From Thuidium tamariscinum (taxonomy: Eukaryota > Streptophyta > Bryopsida > Hypnales > Thuidiaceae), in assembly GCA_947034885.2 (NCBI GenBank), contig OX344753.2:23204347-23268346 (forward strand): DNA of 64,000 nt, written 5' to 3'. The position numbers and the translations under genes were made by a program. This document shows positions 34,801 through 48,485 of this stretch, one piece after another. The notes beneath the pieces are model-generated. The model was not told the DNA's origin, searched no databases, and saw nothing but the letters and a program-made list of their open reading frames with translations. How positions within the stretch are numbered: the first letter of the stretch is position 1; the number at the start of each line of letters is the position of its first letter.

Positions 34801-35685
34801 CTTATAACTTCTAGTGAAATTCGATGTCGATGCCGGTTTTGGTAGTTGGGAATGTCGGAATGTCTTCAAACTTGACCGGGCGCTTATTAAGCACACAAAA
34901 ACCTATCCTAATTTTTAGTGAGATTTTACCGCATCATACGTAATTTCTATGAATTTACGAACATTTCTATGTGCGATTGACTTCCCATGGAGTCAATGTG
35001 GAATTTCGGAAAAATCCGAAATAAATTGGGTAACATCTAGGGCACTCCTAGATTCTTGGTGTAAGTCCCACGCAACCTTGCACCTTTCTAATTTTAGTAA
35101 TTTGGAATTACTTTGCCCAATTGGACAATTTAATTCCCGATGCCCGGGAATCTTGGACAATTGTTTGATTCTTGTTCGCTCCTGGCATACTCCTACTCTT
35201 GGAACACCTCTCTGTAGTCTTCAATCTCCAACCCTCCATCTTTTATCTCGTGAAGTTCGAATCCTCCAAACCCATTGTGGTGGTTTTACTTTTAAATTCA
35301 GTTTGTTGCAAAATTGAACTTAAGCCCGGGTAACTCTTCTAGGCTCGTAGTAGACTCTTTTAGCTTAGTCAGTATGTCATGTGCATCCTTAAAAGGTTGA
35401 CTTTGCACAGACAAGTACTAGGACTGACTAACTCTCAATTCCTTATTTCTTTCGGAATTACTAACTTTTCACACAAACTTGCTTTGGAGACTTAGAATGA
35501 TTCAAATTCCTAGGATTAGGAATTTTCCACCTTCTAAGTTGGTTTTCCACCATTTTGGCATAGACTGACACCAAAACTCCCTCAACACTCTTTTTATGTC
35601 TTTTTCTTGAATATTTTGGCTAATTTTCGCTATTTAATCGCGAAAAATGGACACAGAGTCCTGAGTGCCATTTCGAGGGCTCACA
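31898..35685 (-). mobile_element. solo LTR A1, 3.79 kb
   Basis: On the minus strand it begins TGTGAGCCCTC and ends GCGCTCACA, giving TGTGAG...CTCACA ends. The 5-bp repeat CCATC lies on both sides (31893-31897, 35686-35690), so this is a complete solo LTR. A minus-strand TATA box (TATATAAG, 34115-34122) lies about 1.56 kb inside, marking the end of a long U3. Downstream are duplicated blocks (GTACACATGRCAGTGTTTAA, near 33756 and 33837) and a GC-rich cassette (33260-33430) unlike those in the other copies. No coding potential. Confidence 0.88.
34115..34122 (-). promoter_or_regulatory. TATA box of LTR A1
   Basis: TATATAAG on the minus strand, followed by GGCCCCCCTCGAGGTTGCC. It is at the same place in all three LTR copies, about 1.56-1.63 kb from the LTR start. 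Confidence 0.7.
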
Positions 35686-35690
35686 CCATC

Positions 35691-36134
35691 TCTGAAGACC
35701 TAACGTGAGGATCTGGGTGGATTGCCCCCTCGCTCGGTCTTACCATGTGTTATTGGAGGTGAAATCAATACAAAATGCCCCCTACTTAGGGCCGTAATCA
35801 CCCCTACTCTCTTCAACCCCTAGCTAATTTGGGGTCTCGAATATCAAATATGAATTCAAAATTTGAAAAAACAAAATATCGAGAAGAATAAAAAAATTAC
35901 AGCATTCTGCTCGAGTGGATGAGTGAGGGGGTCAGCACTCCTTGCCCTGACCTGAGTAAACCCTTTCGGGCCCCCGTGCCAACCTTCACGAATCCGGATG
36001 CCAAACCTAAGCCACCGAAACCTTGATCAACCCTGGAGGCGACCTAAAGTTGGAACTCAACAGTGGAATGGTGAACTCACAGTCCGAGAGAGCCACACGG
36101 TCCATGCTCTATCTCTTTATCATTCGGATTGTGC
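35691..36134. other. spacer between two solo LTRs
   Basis: Short sequence left between independent LTR insertions. It contains text resembling the TTAA MITE family (TTCAACCCCTAGCTAATTT) but no gene. Confidence 0.5.
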
Positions 36135-36139
36135 GTCAC

Positions 36140-39100
36140 TGTGAGTGCTTCTAACTCCACCCTTGAACTAGAAGTTTATCACATGGGTCCTGTGTTTAAT
36201 TGAGTTTTCTCTCTAATTGGGTGTTCAAAGAGAGCCTTCCAAGCAATGAACTCTTTTAGTCACGTCGTTTAAGTGTTTTTAGTCTAATTTGAGTCTACAA
36301 CTTTAGCTATCTTATTCTATCCTATCCTAATTTAACAGTTAAAATTTTATCTATCTCTAATTTCAAACATTCGGTAAAAAAAAACTTAGCAATAAAACAA
36401 TGAGAATAAAAAATCAAATGGGATCAATTTACCTCTTCCACGTAGATCTCCATAGTCCCGTCGTCGAACATCATCATATGAAGGTATTCTCCCACGACCT
36501 CACCATTGAAATCATCATGGTTCTCCATCTAATCCATGATAATTTTCACGTCGTTGGTGAATGAAATTGATCCTAAGAAAAACTAATGGTGATGTAGTTC
36601 TAAATTAATTGCGTATTTTTCCTTCTATTCCTAATTTCCCGGTAATTGAAAAATACCACGAATCAATCTAGTCTACTTAATGGGTTAATTCCCTCGTCAA
36701 TGAACCTATTCTAAAAATTCAATGGAAAAGTTTGGTTGAATTATTAATTTTTGTTATAGTTAGTTTTCTTTTTGTTTTAGTTAATATTCTAATTTCAAAT
36801 ATTAGGAAAGAATCTAAAATTCAAACTAAATCTTTCAAATCCAATTAATTTTTAAATCCCTTTAAATTCCTAAGAAATTAGTTGGCAATTTGTCTTTTTG
36901 TCTTTTGGCTTATTAGGTGAAATTAATTATTTGTATAAAAAATTATCATCAAATCTTTTCAAATCTAATTAATTTTTGAATTCCCATTAATTTTGAAGGA
37001 AATTGGTTGTCAATTTGTTGTTTTGTTTTGGCTTATTAGGCCTAATAAAACAAAACTAACAAAATCCGAACCTTTCGAGAATCTAATTAATGACTAACTA
37101 CCAAAGAACAAAGAACATTCCTAAAGAACGAGAACCAAATCTATTGGAAGATTCCTTGGATATTAGTTTTAAAATCCCAAAGGTCAAAGATCCTAATTCA
37201 ATAGTAATGTTCCTTTAAATATTAATTTTTCAATGGTTAGTGTCGACTTGTGTAAGAATCCTCTTCTCCTTAATTCCTCTACTCCTTCATTCCTTTCTCA
37301 TTCTTGTTTTCCACGTTGTTTTGCAACTAAATGAAGAGAGACATTGGCTATGGCGTGAGAAATGTAGGAGATGTTTCGAATTTTCAAGTGTTAGATTTTT
37401 GATGGAAATTTAAGGTTGTCCGTTGGAATTCCAACCTTAGCTCCTTCAGAAATCTAATTTTTGATACTTCAATTTTAAAGGGAAATTTTAGCCACGAACA
37501 CTCACTTGTGAATGTGAGTTCTTTTAAAAAGAAACTCCAAGTCCTGGCTTCACCGCAGTCTGGTCGAAGGTCTGGCTCTCCCAACCGGCTCGAAGGCTGG
37601 CTCCCGCAGCCACGTGGTGGGGCGCAGTTGGTCGGCACCCCCGCCCGGTTGCCCTGGTCTGCCCCGGTCGCCCGCCCTTGGTCCGCCGGTCTGTCTGCCT
37701 TGTCTGCCTCGCTCTGGTCCGATTGGCTGGCCGTTGGTCTCTGGCCTCTGGTCTCTGGATTTTGGATTTTTGGATTTCTAAACTTCTAATTTTTGGAATA
37801 AAATCTATACTAACTAAAATGGCTATTACTAATGCCACCAACCTTTGCAATTGGTGCTAAGTACTAATAATTGGGCCCTTGCCAACCATATGCAATTTCC
37901 AATTGAAGGGGTAGATGAGGTCTCACATGCTCAAACATAAAAGAAATAGTATGTGATGTTTGAGCTTGAAGGCTTTAAACCGTTCTTTCTCCCCTTTTTA
38001 ACCTTGAGGTGGATTAAAAACAAGTGACCTTCCCCTTATGCCTTAAGTGGGGATGTTTAATTTTCCAATGTGTGAGTGACTATGTTCAAAGCTTTGCCAT
38101 TCAAGTGTTTTTTAATAGTATTTTAAGAATTCTATTCGCAAAAGGAGGTACACAAGACAGTGTTTGAACCGAACTTTCACTTTAAATTCTTAAAATATCT
38201 TAGTATTTCAAGATTTTGCAACCAAAGGAGGTACACATGACAGTGTTTAAACCGAACTTTGGCGTTCAATGCTTGAAATTTCCGCAAGTCGTTGGTCTGC
38301 CAAAAAGTGGAGTCAACCTTTGATGCAAAAGTGTGAATTCAAGAACTAATTGAAAGGGCCTTAAGCCTTCAAATTTAAAAGAACAATACAACTTAGCCAA
38401 GATTCTTGGTCCAAGCAGTGCCCCGACCACGCCGGTGGCACAAATAAAAGGAGAAGAACGAAGTGTCGGTGCGAGAAATAAGGGTACTGGCAACCTCGAG
38501 GGGGGCCCTTATATACCCATGGCCAGGCCCCTTTTAATAATTGCCAGTGAAAACACTTTGTTATTTTTCATCCTAAACTACCCTAATGTAATTCCAAAAT
38601 AATACTTGTTTAATGGTGGAAATTTCTAAGAACATCCCCATTTGGCTAATGAAATCTTGGCCAAATCAAATCCAAGATCTTAACCTAAGATATTTTGAAA
38701 TCAACACTAATTTACGTAGATATTTTGCAAATTAACCAAAAGTCATTTTGAAATTGTCTTTCTTTAGCCCAAAGATGGCTTTTCACGCAAAAAAGAGATC
38801 TTGACCAAATCCAATCTTTGATTTTCCAAGAGATATTTCCAAAATCACTCTTAATTAACCGCAATTAACGATTAAAAAGTCAAATTAAGAGCTGACCCTC
38901 TCTATCTTTTAGGGAACAACTCAAAATGGAAAACCGTTTGCGCCATTGTCTTCAGAAGACCCCAATTAGCCTAAGGGACCCCTTATCCCTCACTCCTAGG
39001 CCGTTTGCGCCATTGTCTTCAGAAGACCCCAATTAGCCTAAGGGACCCCTTATCCCTCACTCCTAGGCCATTTGCGCACCCAAATTGGAATTACGGTAAC

Positions 39101-40149
39101 TCCAATTAAAAGTTTAAAGTCTAATTTTTAGGATTTGCGCATTTTGATGAATTTGTCAGGCCAGGGTTGTTAGGAATGTCTGTGAGAGCAAGGAATGACT
39201 CCTTAATTGCGACAATCGGACATCATTCACTCTTGATACACCGATTAGCTCGCCACCAAATTGTAAATTCTATTGAAATTCGATGTCGATGCTGGTTTTG
39301 GTAGTTGGGAATGTCGGAATGTCTTCAAACTTGACTAGGCGTTTATGAAGCACACAAAAACCTATCCTAATTTTAGTGAGATTTTACCGCATCATACGTA
39401 ATTTCTAGGAATTTACAAACATTTCTATTTGTGGTTGACTTTCTATGGAGTCAACGTGGAATTTCGGAAAAATCCAAAATAATTTGGGTATCATCTAGGG
39501 CACTCCTAGATTCTTAGCGTAAATTCCACGCAACCTTGCACTAGTCTATTTTTAGTAATTTGAAATTAGTTTGCCCAATTGGACAATTTAATTCCTGATA
39601 CCCGGGAATCTTAGACAATTGTTTAATTCTTGTTTGCTCGTGGCATGCTCCTACCCTTGGAACACCTTTCTGTAGTCTTCAATTTTCAATCCTCCATCTT
39701 TCATTTTGTAAAACTCCAATTCTCCAAGTCATTTGTAATTGTTTTACTTTAAAATTCAATTTATCCCAAAATCGAATTTAGGCCTCGGTAAATCTTTTAG
39801 GCTCGTAGTAGACTCTTTTGGCTTAGTCAGTATGTCATGTGCATTCTTAAAAGGTTGATTTTGCACAGACACACACTAGGACTGACTAACTCTCATTTTC
39901 TTATTTCTCTCGGAACTATTAAATCTTCACACAAACTTACTTCTGAGACTTAGAATGATATAAATTCCTAGAATTAGGAATTTTCCACCTTCTAAATTGA
40001 TTTTCCACCATTTTGGTATAGACTGGCACTAAAACTCCTTTAACACTCTTTTTAGTTTTTATGTCTTTATCTTGTATATTTTAGTTAGATTTCGCTATTT
40101 AATCGCAAAAATGAACCCAGAGTCCTGAGTGCCATCTCGAGGGCTCACA
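36140..40149 (-). mobile_element. solo LTR A2, 4.01 kb
   Basis: Same family and orientation as A1, with TGTGAG...CTCACA ends. GTCAC lies on both sides (36135-36139 and 40150-40154), a different target duplication from A1, so A1 and A2 are independent insertions and not two ends of one retrotransposon. TATA box (minus) at 38508-38515. It has a private 67-bp tandem duplication (38934-39000, 39001-39067) and its own GC-rich cassette (37540-37740). Confidence 0.88.
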
Positions 40150-40154
40150 GTCAC

Positions 40155-40923
40155 GCATTGGTGTTCTCCAAGGGATTGAGAATGGAGCGGAAGCTGAGGT
40201 TGCGGCGAGCTCCGAGTGACAATGCGGGGAAATCCAAGGACGGCAGCCGTCAAAGAAAACAAAGAAGGTCTGCCTCTTCCATTCCTCTCCTTGTTTGTGT
40301 GAGGATGCTTGGTGTCCAATGTATGAGTTCCATTGAGCTAGGATGCATACACATCCCCTTAGGAACAAGAGGCTCCATTCACGGGTCGGGGCATGCGCAA
40401 GTGTGGCTGCATTTCGAAATCATTTCGATCCAAGTGTGTGTCGATGCCATGGAGGGAAGCTCTGCCCACCCACTTTTTTTTTATTGTGTTTGGATGCAAG
40501 TGCGCAATGTGCGAGTTTGATTGAGCTTGGATGCATAGACTGCTCCCCTCCCTCAGGGGTCTCAGCACCGAAAGGGGTCCCTTCGGGATCGGAGGCATGC
40601 ACCAATATGATAGTGATTCTCATTCATATCGACACACACTTGTATTGATGTCGCAGTTGTTGTGGCTGGGGTGGTGGGCTCGCCCAACCACCTCCATTTT
40701 TTCTTTATTATTTTTTAGGGTGTCTGGATACGAGTGCGCAATGTGCGAGTTTGATTGAGCTTGGATGCATAGACTTCCCCCCTCCCTCAAAGGTCTCGGC
40801 ACCGAGAGGGCCCCTTATGGGGTCGGGGGCATGCGCTAGTATGATAGTGATTCACATTCATATCGACACAAGTGTGTGTCAATGCTGCGGTGGTTGTAGC
40901 TGGGGTGGTGGACTCGGCCCAAT
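40155..40923 (+). repeat. tandem array of about 190-234-bp units
   Basis: Three diverged units begin near 40313, 40501 and 40735, sharing GCGCAATGTGCGAGTTTGAT, TTGAGCTTGGATGCATAGAC and ATGATAGTGATTC. It sits between LTRs A2 and A3. The open frames across it do not agree between units, so it is unlikely to be coding. Confidence 0.75.
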
Positions 40924-43900
40924 TGTGAGCCCTCAAGATGGCACTTAGAGCTATGGGTCCATTTTTCGCGAATAAATTGCGAAATTTAGCCAAAAATATG
41001 AGAAAAAAACATAAAAGAGTGTTTGAATAGACTTGATAGTAATCTCTATCAAGATGATATAAGACTATCTTAGAATGTGGAAAATTCCTAATTCTAGGAG
41101 TTTCTATCATTCTAAGTCTTAGAAGCAAGTTTGAGTGAAGATTTAGTAATTTTGAGAGAAATGAGGGAATGAGAGTTAGTCAGTACTAGTGTCTGTCTAT
41201 GCCAAATCAACCTTTTAAGGACGTACATGGCATATTGACTAAGCCAAAAGAGTCTATTATGAGCGTGGAAGGTTTACCAAGACCTAAATTTGATTTTAGA
41301 ATAAATTGAATTTAGAAGTAAAACAACTACGTGTGACTTGGAGAATTGGAGTTTCACAAGATGCAAGATGGAAGAATTGGAGATTGAAGACTACAAAAAG
41401 GTGTTCCCAGGGTAGAAGCATGCTAGAAGCGAACAAGAATCAAACAATTATCCAAAATTCCCGGATATCGGGAATTAAATTGTCCAATTGGGCAAACTAA
41501 TTTCAAATTACTAAAAATAGACTAATGCAAGGTTGCGTGGAACCTACGCTAAGAATCTAGGAGTGCCCTAGATGTTACTCAATTTATTTCGGATTTTTTT
41601 GAAATTCCACGTTGACTCCATGGGAAGTTAACCGCACATAGAAATGTTTGTAAATTCTTAGAAATTACGTATGATGCAGTAAAATCTCACTAAAAATTAG
41701 GATAGGTTTTTGTGTGCTTAATAAATTCCCCGTCAAGTTTGAAGACATTCCAACATTCCCAACTACCAGAACCAACATCGACATCAAATTTCAATGGAAT
41801 TTACAAATTGGGGGCAAGTTGACCGGCGTATCAGGAGCAAATGATGTCCGATTGACACAAATGAGGAGACATTCCTTGCTCTCACAGACATTCCTAACAA
41901 CCCTGGCCTGACAAATTCATCAAAATGCGCAAATCCTAAAAGTTAGACTTTAAACTTTTAATTGGAGTTATCGTAATTCCAATTTGGGTGCACAAACGGC
42001 CTAGGAGTGAGGGATAAGAGGTCCCTCAGGCTAATTGGGGTCTTTTGAAGACAATGGCGCAAACGGTTTTCCATTTCAAGTTGTTCCCTAAAAGATAGAG
42101 AGGGTCAGCTCTTAATTTGACTTTTTAATCGTTAATTGCGGTTAATTAAGAGTGATTTTGGAAATATCTCTTGGAAAATCAAAGATTGGATTTGGTCAAG
42201 ATCTCTTTTTTGCGTGAAAAGCCATCTTTGGGCTAAAGAAAGACAATTTCAAAATGACTTTTGGTTAATTTGCAAAATATCTACGTAAATTAGTGTTGAT
42301 TTCAAAATATCTTAGGTTAAGATCTTGGATTTGATTTGGCCAAGATTTCATTAGCCAAATGGGGATGTTCTTAGAAATTTCCACCATTAAACAAGTATTA
42401 TTTTGGAATTACATTAGGGTAGTTTAGGATGAAAAATAACAAAGTGTTTTCACTGGCAATTATTAAAAGGGGCCTGGCTATGGGTATATAAGGGCCCCCC
42501 TCAAGGTTGCTAGTACCCTTTTTTTTCCGTACACCGACACTTTGTTCTTCCTTTTAGTTCGTGCTACCGGCATAGTCGGAGCACCATTTGGACCAAAGAT
42601 CTTGGCCAAGTCTTGTTTGCATTTTTTTTATTTAACTTTGAAGGCTTAAGGCCCCTTCAAATCGTTCTCTTGTCTTCACTTTGCATAAGAAACTTGATTT
42701 CAAACTTTGTTCGATCATTATTTGGGGAAACTTTGAGATTCTAAGGCCAAAGTTCAGTTAAACACTATCATGTATACCTCCTTTGGTTTTTAAAGCTTGA
42801 AGTACTAAGTTGGTGGAAATTTCAATCATCTAGCACCAAAGTTCGGTTAAACACTGTCATGTGTACCTCCTTTGGTTGTAAAATATTGAAATATTAGGAC
42901 ATTGTAAGAATTTAAAGTGAAAGTTAGGTTTAACATTGTCATGTATACCGCCTTTTGCGTATGAAATCCTTGCAATACTAATTGGCACGACCGTCATGGC
43001 AAAGCTTCGAACTTATAAACAAAAATTCAAGGCACGAAATTGAAGGGCTAAAGCTCATACCAAATTGCTACAAGAGACTAGTTACAATTATTCCAAGAAG
43101 AATTTATATACCACACCTTGTTAACTTTGGCCCATAATTATCAAAATATTTCAAATTTTGGGTGAAAAGTGTGACAAGGCCATAACCAAAAAATATTTAA
43201 ATCAAACTGGCCTGGCCAGAGGCGGACCAGTTCGGTAGAGAGGCGGACCAGTTTGGGAGAGGCGGACCAGTGGAGGCAGACCAGCCTAGGGGGCGGACGG
43301 GACCCCAGCCAACCGGATCCCGCCACGTGGCTGGTAACCGGCCCAACAGGCAGGTTGAATGATTGGCCAACAAGCTAGACGGGTACTTGGAACTCAAAAT
43401 TCACATACAAAGTAAAAACTTTGAAACTCAAAAATTAGATTTTTCACAAAATCTCGGGTTGGCAGTTGGAGCCACACCCATCATCTTTTATTTTAATTAA
43501 AAAATCTAAACCTTGAAGTTTCAACAACTCTCACAAAAATTATCAAAACTCAAAACTCTATAGCCATCGTCTCTCTCATAGAAAATTGCAACGACAACAA
43601 TTGAAGTAAGAAACAAGACTTGAGAGAAGATTAAGGCACGGGGATTACAAGCCGAGAGGTATTAGCATTAAAAAACTAATATTCAAGGAATATCACTATT
43701 GAATAAGGTTCTTATTCTTTGGCTTTGACTTTTGGAGATTAAAGAATTATTTTCGAGAGAATCCTACTATTGAAATTATTCTTGTTCTTTAGGAATGTTC
43801 TACATTCTTTGGTAGTTAGTTATTAATTAGATTCTTAGCCGGTTTGGATTTTGTTAGTTTTGTATATTGGACCTAATAAGCCAAAAGGGAAAACAACAAA

Positions 43901-44816
43901 TTGACAACAAATTTCTTAAGAATTAAGGGAATTTTTAAAATTATTAGATTTGAAAAGATTTGAAGATAATTTTTTATTCAAAATAATTAATTCACCTAAT
44001 AAGCCAAAAGGAAAAAGGAAAAATTGCCAACTAATTTCTTTAGGATTTGAAAAGGATTTAAAAATTAATTGGATTTGAAAAGATTTAGTTAGAATTTTAG
44101 ATTCTTTCCTAATATTCAAAATTAGGATATTAAACTAAAAGAAAAAGAAAACCAACAATAACGAAAATTAATAATTCAACTAAACTTTTCCATTGATTTT
44201 TTAGAATAGATTCATTTACAAGGGAATTAATCAAGTAGGTAGACTAGATTAATTTGTGGTATTCTTCAATTATCGGAAAATTAGGAATAAAAGGAAAATA
44301 CGCAAATAATTTAGAACTATATCACCATTAGTTTTTGCTTTTAACCAGGATAGATTTAATTGATCACCAACTTGAGAATTATTATGGATTAGATGAAGAG
44401 CCGTGATGATTTCAATGGCGAGATCGTGGGAGACTATCTTCATATGATGATGTTTGACGACGAAATTATGGAGATTTATGCGGAAGAGGTAAACCGATCC
44501 CATTTGATTTTTATTCTCATTGTTTTACTATTAAGTTTCTTTTTACCTAATGCTTGGATTTAGAATTAGACAAATTTGCATTTATAGAATAGGATAGGAT
44601 AGATTAGTGAATTTTCAAAATAGAATTAGGAATCTACCATCAAGGTTTGAACCAACAACGAACCCCGGTAGCAAAAGTAGTACTAAGAAGACGTAGTAAA
44701 AAGAGTTCATTGCTTGGAAGGCACTCTTTAAACATCCAATTAAAGAAAGTTTCAAATTAGACATAGAACCCGTGTGATAGATTTTCAGCTCAAGGGTGGA
44801 GTTAGAAGCGCTCACA
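40924..44816 (+). mobile_element. LTR A3, 3.89 kb, opposite orientation
   Basis: Begins TGTGAGCCCTC and ends GCGCTCACA. TATATAAG at 42485-42492, 1.56 kb inside as in A1. Flanks CCAAT (left) and GACGT (right) differ, so there is no target duplication; it may be a recombinant LTR or the surviving end of a larger element. The GTGTTTAACCGAACTTT-type block (here inverted) occurs at least three times (42755-42960). GC-rich cassette at 43205-43350, rich in GGCGGACCAG. Confidence 0.8.
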
Positions 44817-45499
44817 GACGTTAGGTTAGACGATAGAGATCACGGTAGGAGAATATATTAGGCTGAGATTAGCCACGGAATTAGAAGGGGCAACTGGTCC
44901 TAGTTCTCCAACATGCAAACTTAGACCAATGATGGTCCAAATTAGCTGCCGATAAGGGGCAGTAGCCCGGGCTATTACCTTACTATTGTGGTAACTCTGT
45001 TGCCACCTGTAAAACCTAAGAAAATTAGAAAACAAAAGATCCATTGCTTGGAAGGTACAATGGACCTACGCTTAATCATCCGTTAGAATAGAAACTTTAC
45101 CAACCCCTAGAATTTCGGTGTGATTGTTTACTTACCAAGAATGGGTAAATAAACACCCATAGAGCCCGTACTGCCTAACTTCACAAGAAGGGACTACATC
45201 AAATCCAGGACGCAATGGATCAAGGTCAACTAATTACAACCTAGGATGCCATCACCAAATTTGGATTGTAGAAGAACAAGGCAGGCGCATGGCAGAGTGC
45301 TATTGCAGCAATCTAGGAGAAGTAGAACAGCCTACTAACCACCAACCTCCCAGACGCAACAGAAGGCAATTGGGTTGGCTAGTATAAAAGGGACGGTAGC
45401 CCCACACCTCAGATTGTACTACTAATCACAAATGGATAGAGATCCCCAATTAGTGGTCATCCACAGCCATAGCCAGATGGTTGGAAAAAGCTGAGATTC

Positions 45500-46690
45500 T
45501 TAGTCCTCCCTTTAGCCCAGATCTTGCTTCCGAGCCTTGTAACATCGAACAATTATTGGGCGGCACTGGGACTAGGATCCTTCCATAGGGTCAAGGTAAC
45601 TCAAATCTCTAGAAAACCAAAAAAGATAACAATCTTGCTCTTTTACGGCAAGATTGATAAATTTGAATGGGACCCAGCTAAGTATGAATGGAATGTAAAT
45701 GATCAAAAAGTCCCGTTCATGGAATACACTGCCAACCTACGTTGTAGATTACTCAAGCGCCTACATATAGTCCCCAACCCAGTAGAGCGCAAATAGAGCG
45801 ATGCCCTCCCTCCAAACTTCAGATTGCTCTAGAAAACGGTATGGCCCAAGGAAAGTATCCAAAAAGAAGTAAGACTCATGTGGCTTATTTGGCAAAAAGC
45901 AGTGGTAGTTAAGCAGTGGAGAGGATGAATTGACGCTAGCATCGACATCACATGCCCTATATACATGCAAGAAGGGCCAACAAGACAGCATTCCATTGTT
46001 TTTGGAAATGTCTGGCTACGTAGAGAGCGTGGCAATGGGCAATCCATCTCTTGAATGCACTTATTGTTGGGAAGGAGGCAAGAGGTCCGTGGAGACCCCT
46101 ATCATGGTGCCAAATCATTTTTTCAATCAACATTCCTCGGAAGTTTAATCCGGGCAAACGAATTTTGCTCAAACTACAATCTACAATCATGTGGGTGCTA
46201 TGGACCTAGAGAAACGACCGCATCTTCAACAATCAGGTTTGGACGTGTGAAGCGCTACAGCAACGCATCTGGCAACGCATAATTGATTATGGGAGGCTCA
46301 AGTGGGCCGAAATGAGCAAGAGGAAGAAACAATCCGTAGAAGCTTAGAGCATGTTGTTAGAAAATTTCATTAGTCGTAGGTGTAAACAAGGGCTCTTTGC
46401 CACTATGCACGAAGGTCAACCGCACTGGAAGCCTATTGGCCCAAGTGAGAACTTCGTTTTCCAGCCCCCTTAGTGTGACACCTTGGACGGCCACGGAGGC
46501 TTCGCCTCCCCTACCAACCACTGAAGGCCTTCGACCTTCTTCTGTGTTGCGCAATCGAGTTAGCCTCCGCTCTTCCTGTATTGGTCTGTGTCAATCAATC
46601 TATATCTGTCTGGTCTTTGCCAAGCCACTTGTGGCTAGTGCCTTGTATTTTCCCCCTTGCAATTGACTCCGTTCTTTTGTGTAAAAAAAA
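45500..46690 (+). mobile_element. LINE (non-LTR retrotransposon) 3' fragment
   Basis: Broken frames on the plus strand resemble the C-terminus of plant LINE ORF2 with its zf-RVT zinc-binding region: KQWRG...DASIDITCPIYMQ (about 45920-45970), then RNDRIFNN and LQQRIWQRIIDYG when frames near 46200-46290 are followed. A 3' untranslated-like segment and a short A-run (46682-46690) follow, with no gene beyond. The upstream extent is unclear; 44817-45500 may be part of it. Several stops and frameshifts make it non-functional. Confidence 0.6.
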
Positions 46691-48485
46691 ATGATTTGTT
46701 GACTTTGATGACTTGGAGAGTAACTTTCTTAGGGTAAGGCAATTTGATTGTTAAAGAACCCTAATTTCACTATGTTGTATATGCCTTCCATCTTCTTCTT
46801 TTCTGAAAAAACAAGCATGTTCACAAAATACACTACAAGGGGGGTTCTGTCATAAAAAGAGCTTAATTATACACTTTTTGAAGAGCTTGTTGCCAACACC
46901 TATCAAACCTACAACCATGCCATTCATTTGGATACCTCACCACTATTACCTAGTAGTTTAGGGATATGCATCTTCAACCACTACTATGACTTTTATCTTT
47001 CACCCCGTTCTCCTTGGTGATGGCACTACATTTTTGAAAATGTAGCTAAATTTAGATGACATGCTCGCATAATAAAGATACAAAGAAATTTGGACTACAA
47101 TATTATCAATACTTTGAATTAAAAATATCAAAAATTACATTTGAATTTGCAAGGTTCCAATATATCTTATGGAATATACATACTATGCTTTTGTTCCAAA
47201 TAGTACTAGTTCCTTTTGAATTTTTCCATTTGTTCCAAATTACTTGTCCTCTTGACATTAACTAATGATTTGATGGATGAGCAATTTAGGTTATAATTTA
47301 ATTTTGTAGATACCCCCTTGTTGAAAATTGACTTTTTAATAGCAATTTGAAGTTGATTGGTTGAGAGACCATAAGATATTGAGCTTTTTTATCAAATATT
47401 ATATTGAATTCCAAGTCATTCTAATGTAAATTTGAACATATAGAGAAGACAACATAGTCACTAAAAAAATCTTGTTTCTCTAAGAAGATTGTCCTTGTTT
47501 ATCATTGACAATTTGTATGTATTATAGCCTCGTATTTTCCAATCTTTCCTCATCACAATTAATAGCCATATTCACTTGTTTTGCATTCAAGAGTATACAT
47601 TACATAGTCATTATATAATTAATTAATTGCAATATGCAATAAAAATCATTAACGCATCCTTTATAATTTCATTATTACAAAAAAAGACTTCTATTGTGGA
47701 TTAAAGAGGGAAATATTCAATTCTTTCTTATGCAACTTTTACTTTTGAATGAACTCATGATCAATGTCCACTCTCAATATCTTTTATTCTACACCCCTAA
47801 TGTTTGAATTGATAAAAATTTGAATCCATAGACATTGAAGTAGTTTAAGAATACAAGTTGTTTCTACTTATATTATTAAGAAATATATTCAAGTAGCTAG
47901 AAGGATTCAAAAGGAAAAACGCAACATGATAACTAGAATTGGACTGAAAGCACGTACATTTTTACTTCCAAATAAATTTCATCTTAAAAAATGCAAATCA
48001 TTGATAGTAGTGTTGTCCACAAAGCAAATATTCAATGTATTCCAAAAAAAATCAAATGGTGAGTTTACATAATGATCCTATTCTTTCAATGTCTTCTCCT
48101 AATGGCCTCCTTTATTGACAATTTACCAAGCCTCTCTTTGCCATACATATTCATATTAGAAGTGGTTAAATTTAATCATAGTTGACAATTGAAGCTTACA
48201 CTTTAGAATCAATAAGGAATCTTTGAAAAGCCCTGTTAATCACATCACAACATCTACTCCGCACTCGCTGGTGGTGCAATTGTATATACTTATTTAATGT
48301 CATTGGCCCAACAAAACTTGGTCAACTTCGTCAGTTGCCATGCTCAATCCACTCACTCCAGCAGACCAGCAGACCTAATTTTAATTTTTAATATTTATTA
48401 TTATTTATTATTTTGACAAAAACCAGACCTAATTTTGGAGCACAGATTCCTTGAGCTCCCAACCTGGTCACATAACTTAATGTGA
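46691..48485. other. AT-rich stretch without genes
   Basis: No gene, RNA or intact transposon recognised. Short frames have AT-rich, low-complexity translations. Confidence 0.5.

Noticed and set aside
37384-37860. Short Arg/Pro/Ala-rich proteins on both strands
   Set aside because: They come from the GC-rich cassette of LTR A2 and are not shared with the other copies.
31898-40149. A1 and A2 as the two LTRs of one 8.2-kb retrotransposon with a 454-bp internal part
   Set aside because: Each has its own 5-bp target duplication (CCATC and GTCAC), and the spacer has no primer-binding site or coding region.
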